Position numbers and translations under genes: made by a program. The notes beneath the pieces were generated by a model. It ran no database searches and was not told the DNA's origin. It saw only the letters and a list, made by a program, of their open reading frames with translations. From positions 306,001 through 370,000 of the forward strand of contig NZ_CP048268.1 in assembly GCF_019469265.1 (NCBI RefSeq): a stretch of 64,000 bases of DNA, in the 5' to 3' direction. Below, piece by piece: positions 1-8,903 of the stretch. The DNA comes from Lactobacillus panisapium. Its GTDB lineage: Bacteria > Bacillota > Bacilli > Lactobacillales > Lactobacillaceae. Position 1 is the first letter of the stretch. The number at the start of each line of letters is the position of its first letter.

Positions 1-261
1 GATGAACCGGTTATGATTTTGGATGAGGCAACTTCAAGCATTGATACTCAAACGGAGAAGTTGGTTCAAGCCGGAATGGATAACCTGTTAGCAGGGCGAA
101 CAAGTTTTGTCATTGCGCACCGTTTATCGACAATTGTTAACTCGGACTTGATTTTAGTTCTTGACCACGGTCATATTATTGAAGCTGGTAACCACGAAGA
201 GCTTCTCAAGGAGAAGGGTTACTACTACGAACTCTACACTGGCAAGAAAGAAATTGAATAA
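1..261 (+). CDS. ABC exporter ATP-binding subunit, C-terminal end (partial)
   Basis: The reading frame is open from the first base, so only the last 86 residues of a longer protein are present. Visible are a Walker B with D-loop (MILDEATSSID) and the switch histidine in IAHRLSTI, followed by the usual tail GHIIEAGNHEELL. This combination is typical of the nucleotide-binding domain of MdlB/LmrA-type multidrug or lipid exporters, in which a six-helix membrane domain precedes the ATPase on one chain. The membrane part lies outside the window, so the substrate cannot be judged. A strong terminator follows directly. The family call is firm; the specific role is unknown. Confidence 0.9.
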   Translation, partial: DEPVMILDEATSSIDTQTEKLVQAGMDNLLAGRTSFVIAHRLSTIVNSDLILVLDHGHIIEAGNHEELLKEKGYYYELYTGKKEIE

Positions 262-275
262 AATAAAATAATAAG

Positions 276-320
276 AATCCTAATATCTACAATAAGTTGT
301 CAAAGATATTAGGATTTTTT
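276..320 (+). terminator. Rho-independent terminator after the ABC exporter gene
   Basis: A perfect 13-bp stem (AATCCTAATATCT at 276-288 with AGATATTAGGATT at 304-316) runs into a T-tract, 15 bases after the exporter stop codon. Confidence 0.93.
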
Positions 321-585
321 GTTTGCTGATTTTTAAAGATAATTGCTGATATCAGTGCATTTAAAGCTTACGCGAGCAAGGTTAAAGAAGCTTAAGGTTA
401 ACAAAGTAAAATTAACTTTCTACTAAAAAAGTATCTAATCAGAGCACATTTTTAGATGAAAACATCAGTTTGTGTTATTGTAATAAAAGAATAAATTTAC
501 GTGAACGTGTTATTGCGGTTAAAGTGCTACCTAGCAATGATTTAGCCGTTAACTAGTGCAGTGCTGAGTAAAAAGGAAATTATCA

Positions 586-2112
586 ATGAACCAAATTATA
601 CAAATCCTCAATGTTCGCCGGGGAGATTTATGGGTTGCCCTGTTGCAGCACTTACAAATATCGTTAGTATCATTGTTATTAGCAATGCTGATAGCAATGC
701 CACTTGCCTTTTGGGCAACTAAGCATAAAAAGGCGGCTGAATTTTTATTACAGCTAACCAGTATCTTACAAACAATTCCGTCCTTAGCCCTTTTAGGTCT
801 TTTGATTCCGTTAGTTGGGATTGGCACGGTTCCGGCAGTGATTGCCTTAGTTGTTTATGCCCTGTTGCCAATTTTTCAAAATACTTATGTTGGACTAACC
901 GGCATTGATCCCGCACTTGAAGAAGCTGCCAATGCTTTTGGGATGTCTAGACTGCAAAAACTGACCAAGGTTGAATTGCCGCTTGCGATGCCAACAATTA
1001 TTTCGGGAATTCGGACTGCGCTAGTTTTAATCATCGGTACAGCAACGATGGCTGCGTTAATTGGTGCAGGTGGATTAGGAAGTTTTATCCTACTTGGAAT
1101 TGATCGCAATAACACTGCCTTAATCATTATCGGTGCTGTTTGTTCCGGCCTATTGGCAATCACTTTAAGTGCGCTAATCAAATGGCTTGAACATGCCTCA
1201 ATTAGAACCACCCTCGGTGTTTTCGGCGTCTGCCTGCTTTTTTTGGTCGGTTCAGGTGTTTATCAAACAATCAATAGCCAGACGGAAACGGTGACGATTG
1301 CCGGTAAATTAGGTGCAGAACCAGAAATCTTAATTAATATGTACAAAGAATTAATTGAAGACGGTGATAAGCACGTCAAAGTAACCCTTAAGCCCAATTT
1401 TGGGAAGACAACTTTTTTGTTTAGTGCACTTAAAAATGACAAAATTGATATTTATCCGGAATTTACCGGAACAGTGCTGGAAACTTTAGCCAAAAAGCCG
1501 GTCACGACGACTAATTTAACCGAAAAGCAAACTTATCAGCAAGCGCGTGCAGTTCTTGCTAAGCAAGATAACCTTACCTTGCTTAAGCCAATGGCCTACG
1601 ATAATACTTATGCGCTCGCGGTTAAAGCCAGTTTTATGAAAAAACACCAGCTAAAGACAATCAGTGATTTAGCAAACATTCAGAACCAGTTAAAGGGTGG
1701 CATGACCATGGAATTTATTGATCGTGGTGATGGCTTTAAGGGCATTAAAAAGCGTTACCGGATTAATTTCCCGGTTAAATCGATGGAGCCAGCACTGCGC
1801 TACCAGGCAATTGAGCAGGGAAAAGTTAATATTGTTGACGCATATTCCACTGATAGTGAACTGCGGCAATATCACTTAAATATTTTAAAAGATGATAAGC
1901 ATAACTTCCCAATCTATCAGGGGGCACCACTCATGCGGTCTGATTTTGCTAAGCGGCACCCACAGATTGTAGCTAGTTTGAACAAACTGGCAGGCAGAAT
2001 TACGGAAAAAGAAATGCAGGAAATGAATTATGAAGTGAACGTCAAAAATGCGGATCCAAGCCAAGTAGCCCATAAATATCTAGTGCGACATCATTTAATT
2101 AAGGAGAACTAG
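586..2112 (+). CDS. Osmoprotectant (glycine betaine/choline/carnitine) ABC transporter, fused permease and binding protein
   Basis: A 508-residue fusion. Residues 1 to about 205 form a hydrophobic permease domain containing the cytoplasmic EAA loop (around [21 protein letters not shown]). A further membrane helix at about 208-227 is followed by an extracellular solute-binding domain to the end, with OpuCC/OpuAC-like features such as [10 protein letters not shown]. In lactic acid bacteria such fusions keep the binding protein tethered to the channel and import compatible solutes under osmotic stress. The ATPase starts two bases after this stop. RBS AAAAAGGAAA precedes the ATG. The exact substrate (betaine, carnitine or choline) is not readable. 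The 265 bases upstream contain no convincing gene or promoter that I can defend. Confidence 0.9.
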   Translation: MNQIIQILNVRRGDLWVALLQHLQISLVSLLLAMLIAMPLAFWATKHKKAAEFLLQLTSILQTIPSLALLGLLIPLVGIGTVPAVIALVVYALLPIFQNTYVGLTGIDPALEEAANAFGMSRLQKLTKVELPLAMPTIISGIRTALVLIIGTATMAALIGAGGLGSFILLGIDRNNTALIIIGAVCSGLLAITLSALIKWLEHASIRTTLGVFGVCLLFLVGSGVYQTINSQTETVTIAGKLGAEPEILINMYKELIEDGDKHVKVTLKPNFGKTTFLFSALKNDKIDIYPEFTGTVLETLAKKPVTTTNLTEKQTYQQARAVLAKQDNLTLLKPMAYDNTYALAVKASFMKKHQLKTISDLANIQNQLKGGMTMEFIDRGDGFKGIKKRYRINFPVKSMEPALRYQAIEQGKVNIVDAYSTDSELRQYHLNILKDDKHNFPIYQGAPLMRSDFAKRHPQIVASLNKLAGRITEKEMQEMNYEVNVKNADPSQVAHKYLVRHHLIKEN

Positions 2113-2114
2113 CC

Positions 2115-3095
2115 ATGACAACAGCAATTAAATTTGAACACGTAAAAAAAGCCTTTGCTGATCAAGTGGTAGTTAATGATTTCAATTTAAACATTCAGCA
2201 AGGCGAGCTATTTGTTCTGGTAGGTAATTCTGGTAGTGGCAAAACGACTTCAATTAAAATGATTAACCGGTTGGAGGACCCCAGTTCCGGTAGGGTACTA
2301 GTTAATGATCGGCCCACCACTGATTATAATGTCCAAAAACTGCGGTGGAACATTGGGTACGTGCTGCAGCAAATTGCCCTTTTTCCTAATATGACTGTTG
2401 CTAAGAATATTGCTTTAATCCCTGAAATCAAGGGCGAAGTGAAGGGTAAGGAACAAGAGCAACGCGAAAAGGTACGCAATTTATTAAAGCAAGTCAACCT
2501 CGATCCAGATAACTACTATGATCGCTATCCGCGAGAACTATCTGGTGGTGAGCAGCAACGGATTGGAATCTTACGGGCAATTGCTTTTAAGCCGCCAATT
2601 GTGTTAATGGATGAGCCCTTTAGTGCCCTTGATCCATTGTCGCGGACTAATCTCCAAGATCTTGTTATTAAGCTTCACCGGGAGCTGCATAATACCATTG
2701 TTTTTGTTACACATGATATGAGTGAAGCACTTAAACTGGCTGACCGAATTGGTGTTATGAAAGATGGCAATTTATTACAAGTAGCTGAGCCGCAAGAAAT
2801 TCTGCGTCATCCTGCTAACCAGTTTGTCCGCGAATTCTTCCAGGGAAGTCTTGGCAATGATTTATACGAAACGCCTGTGCGTCAAGCAATCCTGTTTAAT
2901 GAACTTAAAGAGGAGCAAGGAGATAGTACTAAAGCGGCGCCTGTAATTAGTGTGGATGATAAATTAGCTAACTTGTTAGCTCTTTTAAGCGAACATCCAA
3001 CAATTGCTGTTCAAAATTCAAATCAAGAAGTATTGGGCTATGTTGACCGGCAATGGATTATCAGGTATTTGAGTGGAATAAATGATTTTAACTAG
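2115..3095 (+). CDS. Osmoprotectant ABC transporter ATP-binding protein (OpuCA-like)
   Basis: A 326-residue ATPase with Walker A GNSGSGKTTS, Q-loop region YVLQQIALFPNMTV, signature LSGGEQQR, Walker B IVLMDEPFSALD and switch H in VTHDMSEA. After residue 240 the C-terminal tail carries one CBS-like segment (VDDKLANLLALLSEHPTIAVQNSNQ is part of it), whereas many family members have two. CBS domains in this family sense ionic strength. It overlaps no gene but follows the permease/binding fusion by two bases, so the two form a two-gene operon ending at the terminator at 3098. The family is clear; substrate is inferred from the partner. Confidence 0.92.
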   Translation: MTTAIKFEHVKKAFADQVVVNDFNLNIQQGELFVLVGNSGSGKTTSIKMINRLEDPSSGRVLVNDRPTTDYNVQKLRWNIGYVLQQIALFPNMTVAKNIALIPEIKGEVKGKEQEQREKVRNLLKQVNLDPDNYYDRYPRELSGGEQQRIGILRAIAFKPPIVLMDEPFSALDPLSRTNLQDLVIKLHRELHNTIVFVTHDMSEALKLADRIGVMKDGNLLQVAEPQEILRHPANQFVREFFQGSLGNDLYETPVRQAILFNELKEEQGDSTKAAPVISVDDKLANLLALLSEHPTIAVQNSNQEVLGYVDRQWIIRYLSGINDFN

Positions 3096-3097
3096 TT

Positions 3098-3126
3098 AAG
3101 TTGGACCAAGTTGTCCAGCTTTTTTA
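3098..3126 (+). terminator. Terminator of the osmoprotectant operon
   Basis: Stem AAGTTGGAC (3098-3106) with GTCCAGCTT (3113-3121, one G-T pair), followed by T-rich sequence, just after the ATPase stop. Confidence 0.85.
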
Positions 3127-3283
3127 ATAAAAAGATAAGTTATGCTTGAATATTAGGTGATTATCAGATAATTGGCTAAAATAGATGGCAAAGAGTCTGC
3201 TACACTATAGTTAGCAAAAATAAAACGAAAAAATAATTTAGATAAATCTAACAAAAAGAAAATTAAAGAAGGGAATATGCCCG

Positions 3284-3970
3284 ATGAAAATTTTAGTAGT
3301 TGATGACGATAAAGAAATCGTTGAATTATTAAGTATTTACCTTAAAAATGAAGGTTATACCCCTGTTGTAGCTTATAGTGGCAAAGAAGCTATTACTAAG
3401 CTCACTACTACTCCTGATATTGCTCTAATGATTTTAGACGTAATGATGCCTAGCATGAGTGGAATTGATGTAATTAAGGAAGTTCGGAAAGACTCAGATA
3501 TTCCGATTATTATTGTTTCCGCTAAGACCGGCGACATGGATAAAATCCAGGGACTAATTACGGGTGCCGATGATTATGTTTCCAAGCCATTTAATCCGTT
3601 AGAGGTAATGGCCCGTGTCCGTTCACTGTTACGTCGTAGTCAAAAGCAGGTTAAAGATGATGAACCTGATGTTCTTGAAATTGGGCCGCTCATTATTAAC
3701 CGTGATTCACATGAGGTAAAAACGATTGACGGTAAAGATATTCAGTTGACGGCACTGGAATTTGGAATTTTATATTTACTTGCCAGTCACCCTAACCGGG
3801 TATTTTCAGCCGATGAAATATTTGAACGTGTTTGGCAGCAAGAATCCATTGTTTCTGCCAAAACGGTCATGGTTCACGTTTCGCACTTGCGTGACAAGAT
3901 TCAAAAAGCAACTGGTGGCGAAGATGTCATCCAAACTGTTTGGGGCGTAGGCTATAAGGTTGAGGCTTAG
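3284..3970 (+). CDS. OmpR/PhoB-family response regulator (VanR-like)
   Basis: 228 residues. The N-terminal receiver domain has the acidic pocket DDD near residues 7-9, the phosphoacceptor D52 in LDVMMP, and the conserved lysine in YVSKPFNP. The C-terminal half is a winged-helix DNA-binding domain (LTALEFGILYLLASHPNRVFSADEIFERVW). It is followed after four bases by its histidine kinase, and the pair sits directly upstream of murE, so a role in cell-wall or envelope stress control is plausible but inferred. RBS is GAAGGG. Regulated genes cannot be read from the sequence. Confidence 0.95.
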   Translation: MKILVVDDDKEIVELLSIYLKNEGYTPVVAYSGKEAITKLTTTPDIALMILDVMMPSMSGIDVIKEVRKDSDIPIIIVSAKTGDMDKIQGLITGADDYVSKPFNPLEVMARVRSLLRRSQKQVKDDEPDVLEIGPLIINRDSHEVKTIDGKDIQLTALEFGILYLLASHPNRVFSADEIFERVWQQESIVSAKTVMVHVSHLRDKIQKATGGEDVIQTVWGVGYKVEA

Positions 3971-3974
3971 CTAA

Positions 3975-5129
3975 ATGAAAAAAGAACGTGTCAAGTTAAC
4001 AGCCGCGGAAAAAAGTGAACTTTTCGCTGAGGGCGTAATTACGGTTGTATTATTATTGCTGCTCAATTTATCAATCGTTATTTTAATCAATCTGACCATT
4101 CTGCAAAATAAAAACTTGGTAAACGGTATTTATTTTTTAAAGAAAACAATTACTTTTGCTGGCGGACGGCATCTCTGGTCTTGGCAAAACACCTTTTTGG
4201 TAATTATGGGTATTGGGGATTTAATTGTCCTTTATTGGCGACTCATCAGGCGTTATCACCAGATGCAGCTGCGTCACGTTATTTCAGAACTGCATTATAT
4301 TGCTCAGGGTCATTTTGATCACACCATTTCTTTTAAAGTGAAAACAGACCTGCAAAAAGTTATCGACTCGATTAATTCGCTAGTTGATAGTACGGTAACT
4401 GCTATTAATGAAGAAAGAACGATTGAAAAGTCCAAAGATGAATTAATTAGTAATGTTTCTCATGATATTAGAACGCCGCTAACCTCAATTATTGGCTATT
4501 TGGGCTTATTGAAATCAGGGGTCTCAGATCCTGAAGACCAGCAAAGATACCTCAATATTGCGTACATGAAAGCCGAGCAAATGAAATCACTTGCTCATGA
4601 CCTGCTTGAATATACGACACTTAAGTCAACTAGTACTAAGCTTAGTTTGTCTTCTTTACACATCTTTTCGATGCTAGAACAAGTTGCTGCTGGCTTTGAA
4701 TTTGAAGCGGATGAAAAGGGAATTATTTTTAATATTGAAACAAGACCTAAGGACCTAACGATTCAAGCCGACCCAGAAAAGCTTGTTAGAGTCTATAATA
4801 ACTTGATTTCTAATGCTTTAAAATATGGTACTGGGGCAACGCAAATTAACTTGATAGCTAATTTAGTCAATAACAATGAAGTTGAACTGCGGGTAGAAAA
4901 TAACGGCGCACGCATTCCCGAAGAATCATTAAAAAAGATTTTTGAGCGTTTTTACCGGATGGAGACTTCCCGAAATACTAAAACTGGCGGAACTGGGCTC
5001 GGGCTCTCGATTACTAAGAGTATTGTCGACTTGCATCATGGCAAAATTCACTGCGAATCAGATGATAATTGGACACGTTTTATCATTTGTTTGCCATTAG
5101 ATCCAAAGAATGCAAAAACTCACGCCTAG
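3975..5129 (+). CDS. Sensor histidine kinase (VanS-like)
   Basis: 384 residues with two membrane helices at about 20-42 and 68-90 flanking a very short extracytoplasmic loop, which implies sensing within or near the membrane. A HAMP-like linker follows, then the dimerisation domain with phosphorylated H163 in NVSHDIRTPLTS, the N-box NNLISNALKYG, and the G2 box GGTGLGLSI. It is the cognate kinase of the response regulator four bases upstream. The loop is too small for an extracellular ligand domain, as in many intramembrane-sensing kinases. The signal is not known. Confidence 0.95.
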   Translation: MKKERVKLTAAEKSELFAEGVITVVLLLLLNLSIVILINLTILQNKNLVNGIYFLKKTITFAGGRHLWSWQNTFLVIMGIGDLIVLYWRLIRRYHQMQLRHVISELHYIAQGHFDHTISFKVKTDLQKVIDSINSLVDSTVTAINEERTIEKSKDELISNVSHDIRTPLTSIIGYLGLLKSGVSDPEDQQRYLNIAYMKAEQMKSLAHDLLEYTTLKSTSTKLSLSSLHIFSMLEQVAAGFEFEADEKGIIFNIETRPKDLTIQADPEKLVRVYNNLISNALKYGTGATQINLIANLVNNNEVELRVENNGARIPEESLKKIFERFYRMETSRNTKTGGTGLGLSITKSIVDLHHGKIHCESDDNWTRFIICLPLDPKNAKTHA

Positions 5130-5132
5130 CTG

Positions 5133-5141
5133 TGATATAAT
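5133..5141 (+). promoter_or_regulatory. Extended -10 promoter element upstream of murE
   Basis: TGATATAAT (TGn plus TATAAT) lies just after the kinase stop and about 30 bases before the murE start, enough for independent transcription of murE. The -35 region is poor. This is pattern-based only. Confidence 0.5.
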
Positions 5142-5172
5142 TTTGACTAGATAACTAATAGAGGGGTATAGC

Positions 5173-6741
5173 ATGAGTATTTCTTTAAATACCTGTATTT
5201 TAATTTTAAAAGAACATCACCTGCTTAAGTCTAGTGCAGTTCAAGATACGGTGATTACGCGGATGGAATATGTTTCCTATGATTCACGTGATATCCAAAC
5301 TAATACCTTGTTCTTCTGTAAAGGAGCAGGTTTTCGACCAACTTATTTATCAATGGCAAAAGATAACGGTGCTAATTGTTATGTTGCTGAACAGCCTTAT
5401 CCGGAAGGAAAAGGGATGCACGCCTTGATTGTACGTGATGTTGCCAAAGCAATGGCCTTGTTATCGGCAGCATTCTTCCGGTTTCCACAGGATGATTTAT
5501 ACGTAATTGCCATTACTGGAACTAAGGGTAAGACAACGACGGCATACTTTTTAAAGGGGATGCTTGACCAAGTTAATGGCGGCAGAACGGCATTAATTTC
5601 TTCCGTTAATAATGTTGTGGGGCAAAAACCAGAAGATACGTTCAAGTCTAGCCTGACCACACCAGAATCACTTGATTTGTTCCGTGATATGCGTAATGCA
5701 GTCGATAATGGCATGACTCATTTAGTAATGGAAGTTTCAAGTCAAGCTTATAAACGTAACCGGGTATTTGGCCTAACTTATGATCTCGGGTTCTTCTTGA
5801 ATATTTCCCCAGATCATATTGGTCCAAACGAGCATCCTAATTTTGCGGATTACTTACACTGCAAGCTGCAGTTATTGGTTAATGCACGTAAGTGTATAAT
5901 TAATGCACAAACTGCGCACTTTAACGAGGTTTATGCGGCAGCTACCACTACGACTGATCCTGACAGCATTTATTTATTTGCTGATGAGAAGTTTGAAAAT
6001 CCTGCTTTACCGCAAATAATTGATTTCCGGTATTCTTCTGAAGAACTTGATATGGCACGGACTAAGTTCAAAGTTTCATGTATCAGTGACCAAGCTAAAA
6101 AGCTAAAAATTGCGGGTGATTACGAGCTAAAGATGTTGGGTGATTTTAATGAGTCCAACGGAACAGCTGCTGTGATTGGTGCAGGCTTAGCTGGAATGGA
6201 ACATGATGCTGCTGCTAGGGGCATTCGCGATGTTAGTGTTCCCGGAAGAATGCAGACAGAAGTAACTAAGGACCATGGTGTAGTAGTAGTTGATTATGCG
6301 CACAATGAAGCCTCAATGATGGCACTGATGGGCTTCATGCAACGTGAATTTGATAATCCAAAAATCATTGTGGTTGTCGGTGCACCTGGAGATAAAGGCG
6401 TTTCTCGCCGTCCTGGCTTTAGTAAGAGCTTGAATGCATACGCCGACAAGGCCTTCTTGACTACTGATGATCCCGGCTTTGAGGATCCACTAGAAATTTG
6501 CCAGGAAATCGATGCTGGTATCGATCATTCAAAAGTGGACGTAACAATTGAACTTGACCGGCAAAAGGCCATTCACGATGCAATCAGCATGGCGAAAAAA
6601 GGTGATGTTGTCTTAGTCTGTGGCAAGGGCGAAGATGGCTTCCAGAAAGTACGTGGTATTAATACCCCTTATCCTTCAGATATTACTGTTGCTCAGCAAA
6701 TAATTAACGAGTTAGAAGGACAAGACGAGCACTTTAATTAG
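5173..6741 (+). CDS. murE: UDP-N-acetylmuramoyl-L-alanyl-D-glutamate--L-lysine ligase
   Basis: 522 residues, a Mur ligase that adds the third amino acid of the peptidoglycan stem peptide in the cytoplasm. The ATP-binding loop GTKGKTTTAYF begins at residue 116, and the mid domain contains the conserved SSQAYKRNR region. The C-terminal substrate-selecting motif reads DDPGFEDP, unlike the DNPR motif of diaminopimelate-adding enzymes, which points to L-lysine. This agrees with lysine-type peptidoglycan in lactobacilli. RBS GAGGGG precedes the ATG. It is followed immediately by a racemase gene whose possible GTG start overlaps the murE stop, so the two are probably translated as a unit. Confidence 0.95.
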   Translation: MSISLNTCILILKEHHLLKSSAVQDTVITRMEYVSYDSRDIQTNTLFFCKGAGFRPTYLSMAKDNGANCYVAEQPYPEGKGMHALIVRDVAKAMALLSAAFFRFPQDDLYVIAITGTKGKTTTAYFLKGMLDQVNGGRTALISSVNNVVGQKPEDTFKSSLTTPESLDLFRDMRNAVDNGMTHLVMEVSSQAYKRNRVFGLTYDLGFFLNISPDHIGPNEHPNFADYLHCKLQLLVNARKCIINAQTAHFNEVYAAATTTTDPDSIYLFADEKFENPALPQIIDFRYSSEELDMARTKFKVSCISDQAKKLKIAGDYELKMLGDFNESNGTAAVIGAGLAGMEHDAAARGIRDVSVPGRMQTEVTKDHGVVVVDYAHNEASMMALMGFMQREFDNPKIIVVVGAPGDKGVSRRPGFSKSLNAYADKAFLTTDDPGFEDPLEICQEIDAGIDHSKVDVTIELDRQKAIHDAISMAKKGDVVLVCGKGEDGFQKVRGINTPYPSDITVAQQIINELEGQDEHFN

Positions 6742-6758
6742 TGAGAAAAGCAGAACAT

Positions 6759-7505
6759 ATGAAAAACTTTTTTACCATTCTTGGCGGAATGGGAACGATT
6801 GCGACGGAGAGCCTAGCTCGCCAATTAAATCACCGAATTAAGATTACTAAGGATCAGGACTACTTAAATTACGTTTTGGTCAATGATGCTCAAATTCCTG
6901 ATAGAACAGCATATATAAAAGATCATTCGCAACCTAATTTCTTTCTTAATTTGCGTGAAGATGTTTTACAGCAAGCGCAACTTAAGCCAGATTTCTTTAT
7001 TATGCCGTGTAACACGGCACACTATTTTTATGATGACTTGGCAGCGCTGACCGATGTTCCTTTCTTGCATATGATGCGGATTGCTGTTCACCGGTTTGTG
7101 CAAGATTACCCGGACGAAACAAAAATTGGTTTAATTGCGACTGAAGGATCAATTTATGATCATCTTTATGTTGATGAATTAGCCAAGGTAGGGCGAAAAG
7201 CTGAATTAGGCGGCCCAGAAATTCAGCCGTTAGTAACTGAATTAATCTACGATAACATCAAGCAAAAAGGTGTTGTTGATGCTGAGTTGTATCACCGCAT
7301 ATTGCGTAAAATGCATGATGAGTATGGCTGCGAGGTTATTTTGCTGGGTTGTACCGAGTTATCTTTGGCACAAGAAAAAGCGCCAGGCCACCCGTATAAT
7401 ATAATTGATCCCCAGTCAATTATTGCGGATGTGGCAATTGAATTGGAATTAAAAATTCGTGCGGGAATGGCTCCTACAGAAGCTGTAAAAAAATATTTAT
7501 ACTAA
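6759..7505 (+). CDS. Aspartate/glutamate racemase family protein
   Basis: About 248 residues of the PLP-independent Asp/Glu racemase fold. The two catalytic cysteines are C84 (MPCNTAHYF) and C198 (LGCTEL), both present, so the enzyme should be active. The N-terminus MKNFFTILGGMGTIAT at ATG 6759 matches family members. An upstream in-frame GTG at 6741 overlaps the murE stop by one base and would add six residues. Position after murE suggests supply of D-glutamate or D-aspartate for peptidoglycan (D-Asp cross-bridges occur in lactobacilli); which amino acid is used is not decided by sequence reading. Confidence 0.9.
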   Translation: MKNFFTILGGMGTIATESLARQLNHRIKITKDQDYLNYVLVNDAQIPDRTAYIKDHSQPNFFLNLREDVLQQAQLKPDFFIMPCNTAHYFYDDLAALTDVPFLHMMRIAVHRFVQDYPDETKIGLIATEGSIYDHLYVDELAKVGRKAELGGPEIQPLVTELIYDNIKQKGVVDAELYHRILRKMHDEYGCEVILLGCTELSLAQEKAPGHPYNIIDPQSIIADVAIELELKIRAGMAPTEAVKKYLY

Positions 7506-7561
7506 ATTGCTTTTTCATTATTGCTTGTTAGATTAACAATAATAATTAAATAAAGAAGACT

Positions 7562-7600
7562 AAAAACCCCGAAGTTAGAACAACTTCGAGGTTTTTATTA
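7562..7600 (+). terminator. Strong terminator-like hairpin
   Basis: 15-bp stem with one mismatch (AAAAACCCCGAAGTT at 7562-7576, AACTTCGAGGTTTTT at 7582-7596) ending in a T-run. It ends the murE/racemase unit and sits just before the transposase remnant, so it may originally have been the element's own leader hairpin. Confidence 0.85.
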
Positions 7601-7792
7601 TGGCTAAATTATCTAAGCAAGATAAAATTGAAATTTTCAATCTTTGGCGTATTCAAACGGGCAATACTCTACGGCTTTAAAACCCAATTTAAGAATCTAA
7701 ACGAATACATCAGTTACTATAACAAGCAAAAAATCAAAGCAAAACTAAAAGGACTAAGTCCGACTAAATAGCGGAAGTTAGTCCTTAGTTGA
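7600..7792 (+). pseudogene. Decayed IS3-family (IS150-like) transposase remnant
   Basis: Two joined fragments. At 7600-7680 there is an OrfA-like N-terminus (MAKLSKQDKIEIFNLWRIQ, then a stop). In another frame, 7661-7792 encodes the C-terminal end of the IS3 integrase (ILYGFKTQFKNLNEYISYYN, then KLKGLSPTK), the hallmark YYN and KLKGLSP motifs. Within that tail a TAG at 7769-7771 replaces the tyrosine normally found in SPxxYR; the frame continues RKLVLS to a TGA at 7790. Everything between the two ends is deleted. The residual element is too short to move. Terminal repeats could not be defined with confidence; the right edge may lie near 7830. Confidence 0.75.
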
Positions 7793-7868
7793 AATTTATT
7801 ATACTGACCTAAATTTGTGGTTCACACATGTTTAAGCATAGACTCTTTTTAATTTACATTTAGTCGAA

Positions 7869-8903
7869 CTAAAGGTTTGTACTTACTATAAAAGTAACAC
7901 CATTAGGATCATAACTATTGTAGTAGGTTGTTGCCAAACCGATACCAATGGTTTTAAGTGAAGTACTCTTTAGATCATCTCTGTGAGCAAAATTTGCCTG
8001 AGCATCTTCGTAAACAAATTGCTGAAATGCTTCTTGTGCCATTTTCTGGGGAGTATTATAAGTAACAAGAGTTTCTAGCTCTCCATATTTTGCACCTGCG
8101 TGCATGTCAGATTCTTTATATTTATCATAATGCTGAGCATCTTGAACAGCTCTTGAGACATCATAATCATATCGACTGGTAATATACGTTATTTTAGTGA
8201 TAACTCCTTGGCTTGCCCGCCAGTCATTGACAAGTTTTTCAAAGCACCTTGCAGTTTCTTCGATAGTGTTTCGGTCTAGAGCTGTCCCGCTCGGAAGATT
8301 GCTTTTCATCTGTTTTTCAGAGCTAATACTGGTATTATCAACTTCAATACTAGTATTATCATTTGGATCGTCCCAGTTGGCCGAAGTTGGGACTTCTTTA
8401 TCTTCTTTTACCTTTGATTTTTGTGTATCACTTGATTTTACCCAGTTTTGATACTTAATGCGATACCACGTATTCCCATTATTGTCTTTATAAGTTTGAT
8501 AGACATTTTGTTTTCCCATCAGTGTATAAAGTGAATGTTTACCATTAGGCTTTGTATAAAATTCAGCGTCATCTTTCAAATATACCGTAAATAAAACTGG
8601 ATCCTTATCTTCTTTAGGAGGAATCACAGTATTAACTTTCTTGATATAGCGACCCTTTCCAATTTTGTAAAATGCTTTTCCTTTAATTGATCTTTTGCCG
8701 AAAGTCTTAAGGTATGTTCCTCTTTTTAGCGAAGCTTTTCCCTTTCTCTTTCCGGTGGAAGAGTACACATAAGAATTGTGTCTTAATTGCACTCTGGGAG
8801 AAGAGGCAGCCGAAACAGAACTCGGATTTTGTTGTAATGTTACAAGACCTAAACCAATTAAAAGACCTGATGAAATCTTAGTAATAGATTTCTTATTTAT
8901 CAT
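7869..8903 (-). CDS. Secreted SLAP-domain/CAP-domain protein
   Basis: 344 residues from the ATG at 8903, chosen because AAGGAG lies the right distance upstream; a TTG 18 bases further out would place the RBS inside the gene. A Sec signal peptide ends near VSAAS (residue 34). Residues about 36-90 resemble the Lactobacillus S-layer-associated wall-binding domain (SLAP; basic, Tyr-rich, two short repeats such as GTYLKTFGKRSIKGKAFYKIGKGRYIKK in pieces). A second SH3/SLAP-like segment at about 105-155 (NGNTWYRIKYQNWV) and a Ser/Asp-rich linker follow. The last 140 residues look like a CAP (SCP/PR1-like) domain, with HAGAKYGE and the near-terminal FAHRDDL. Probably a non-covalently wall-attached protein of unknown activity. 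Transcribed alone against its neighbours. Confidence 0.8.
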   Translation of the reverse strand: MINKKSITKISSGLLIGLGLVTLQQNPSSVSAASSPRVQLRHNSYVYSSTGKRKGKASLKRGTYLKTFGKRSIKGKAFYKIGKGRYIKKVNTVIPPKEDKDPVLFTVYLKDDAEFYTKPNGKHSLYTLMGKQNVYQTYKDNNGNTWYRIKYQNWVKSSDTQKSKVKEDKEVPTSANWDDPNDNTSIEVDNTSISSEKQMKSNLPSGTALDRNTIEETARCFEKLVNDWRASQGVITKITYITSRYDYDVSRAVQDAQHYDKYKESDMHAGAKYGELETLVTYNTPQKMAQEAFQQFVYEDAQANFAHRDDLKSTSLKTIGIGLATTYYNSYDPNGVTFIVSTNL

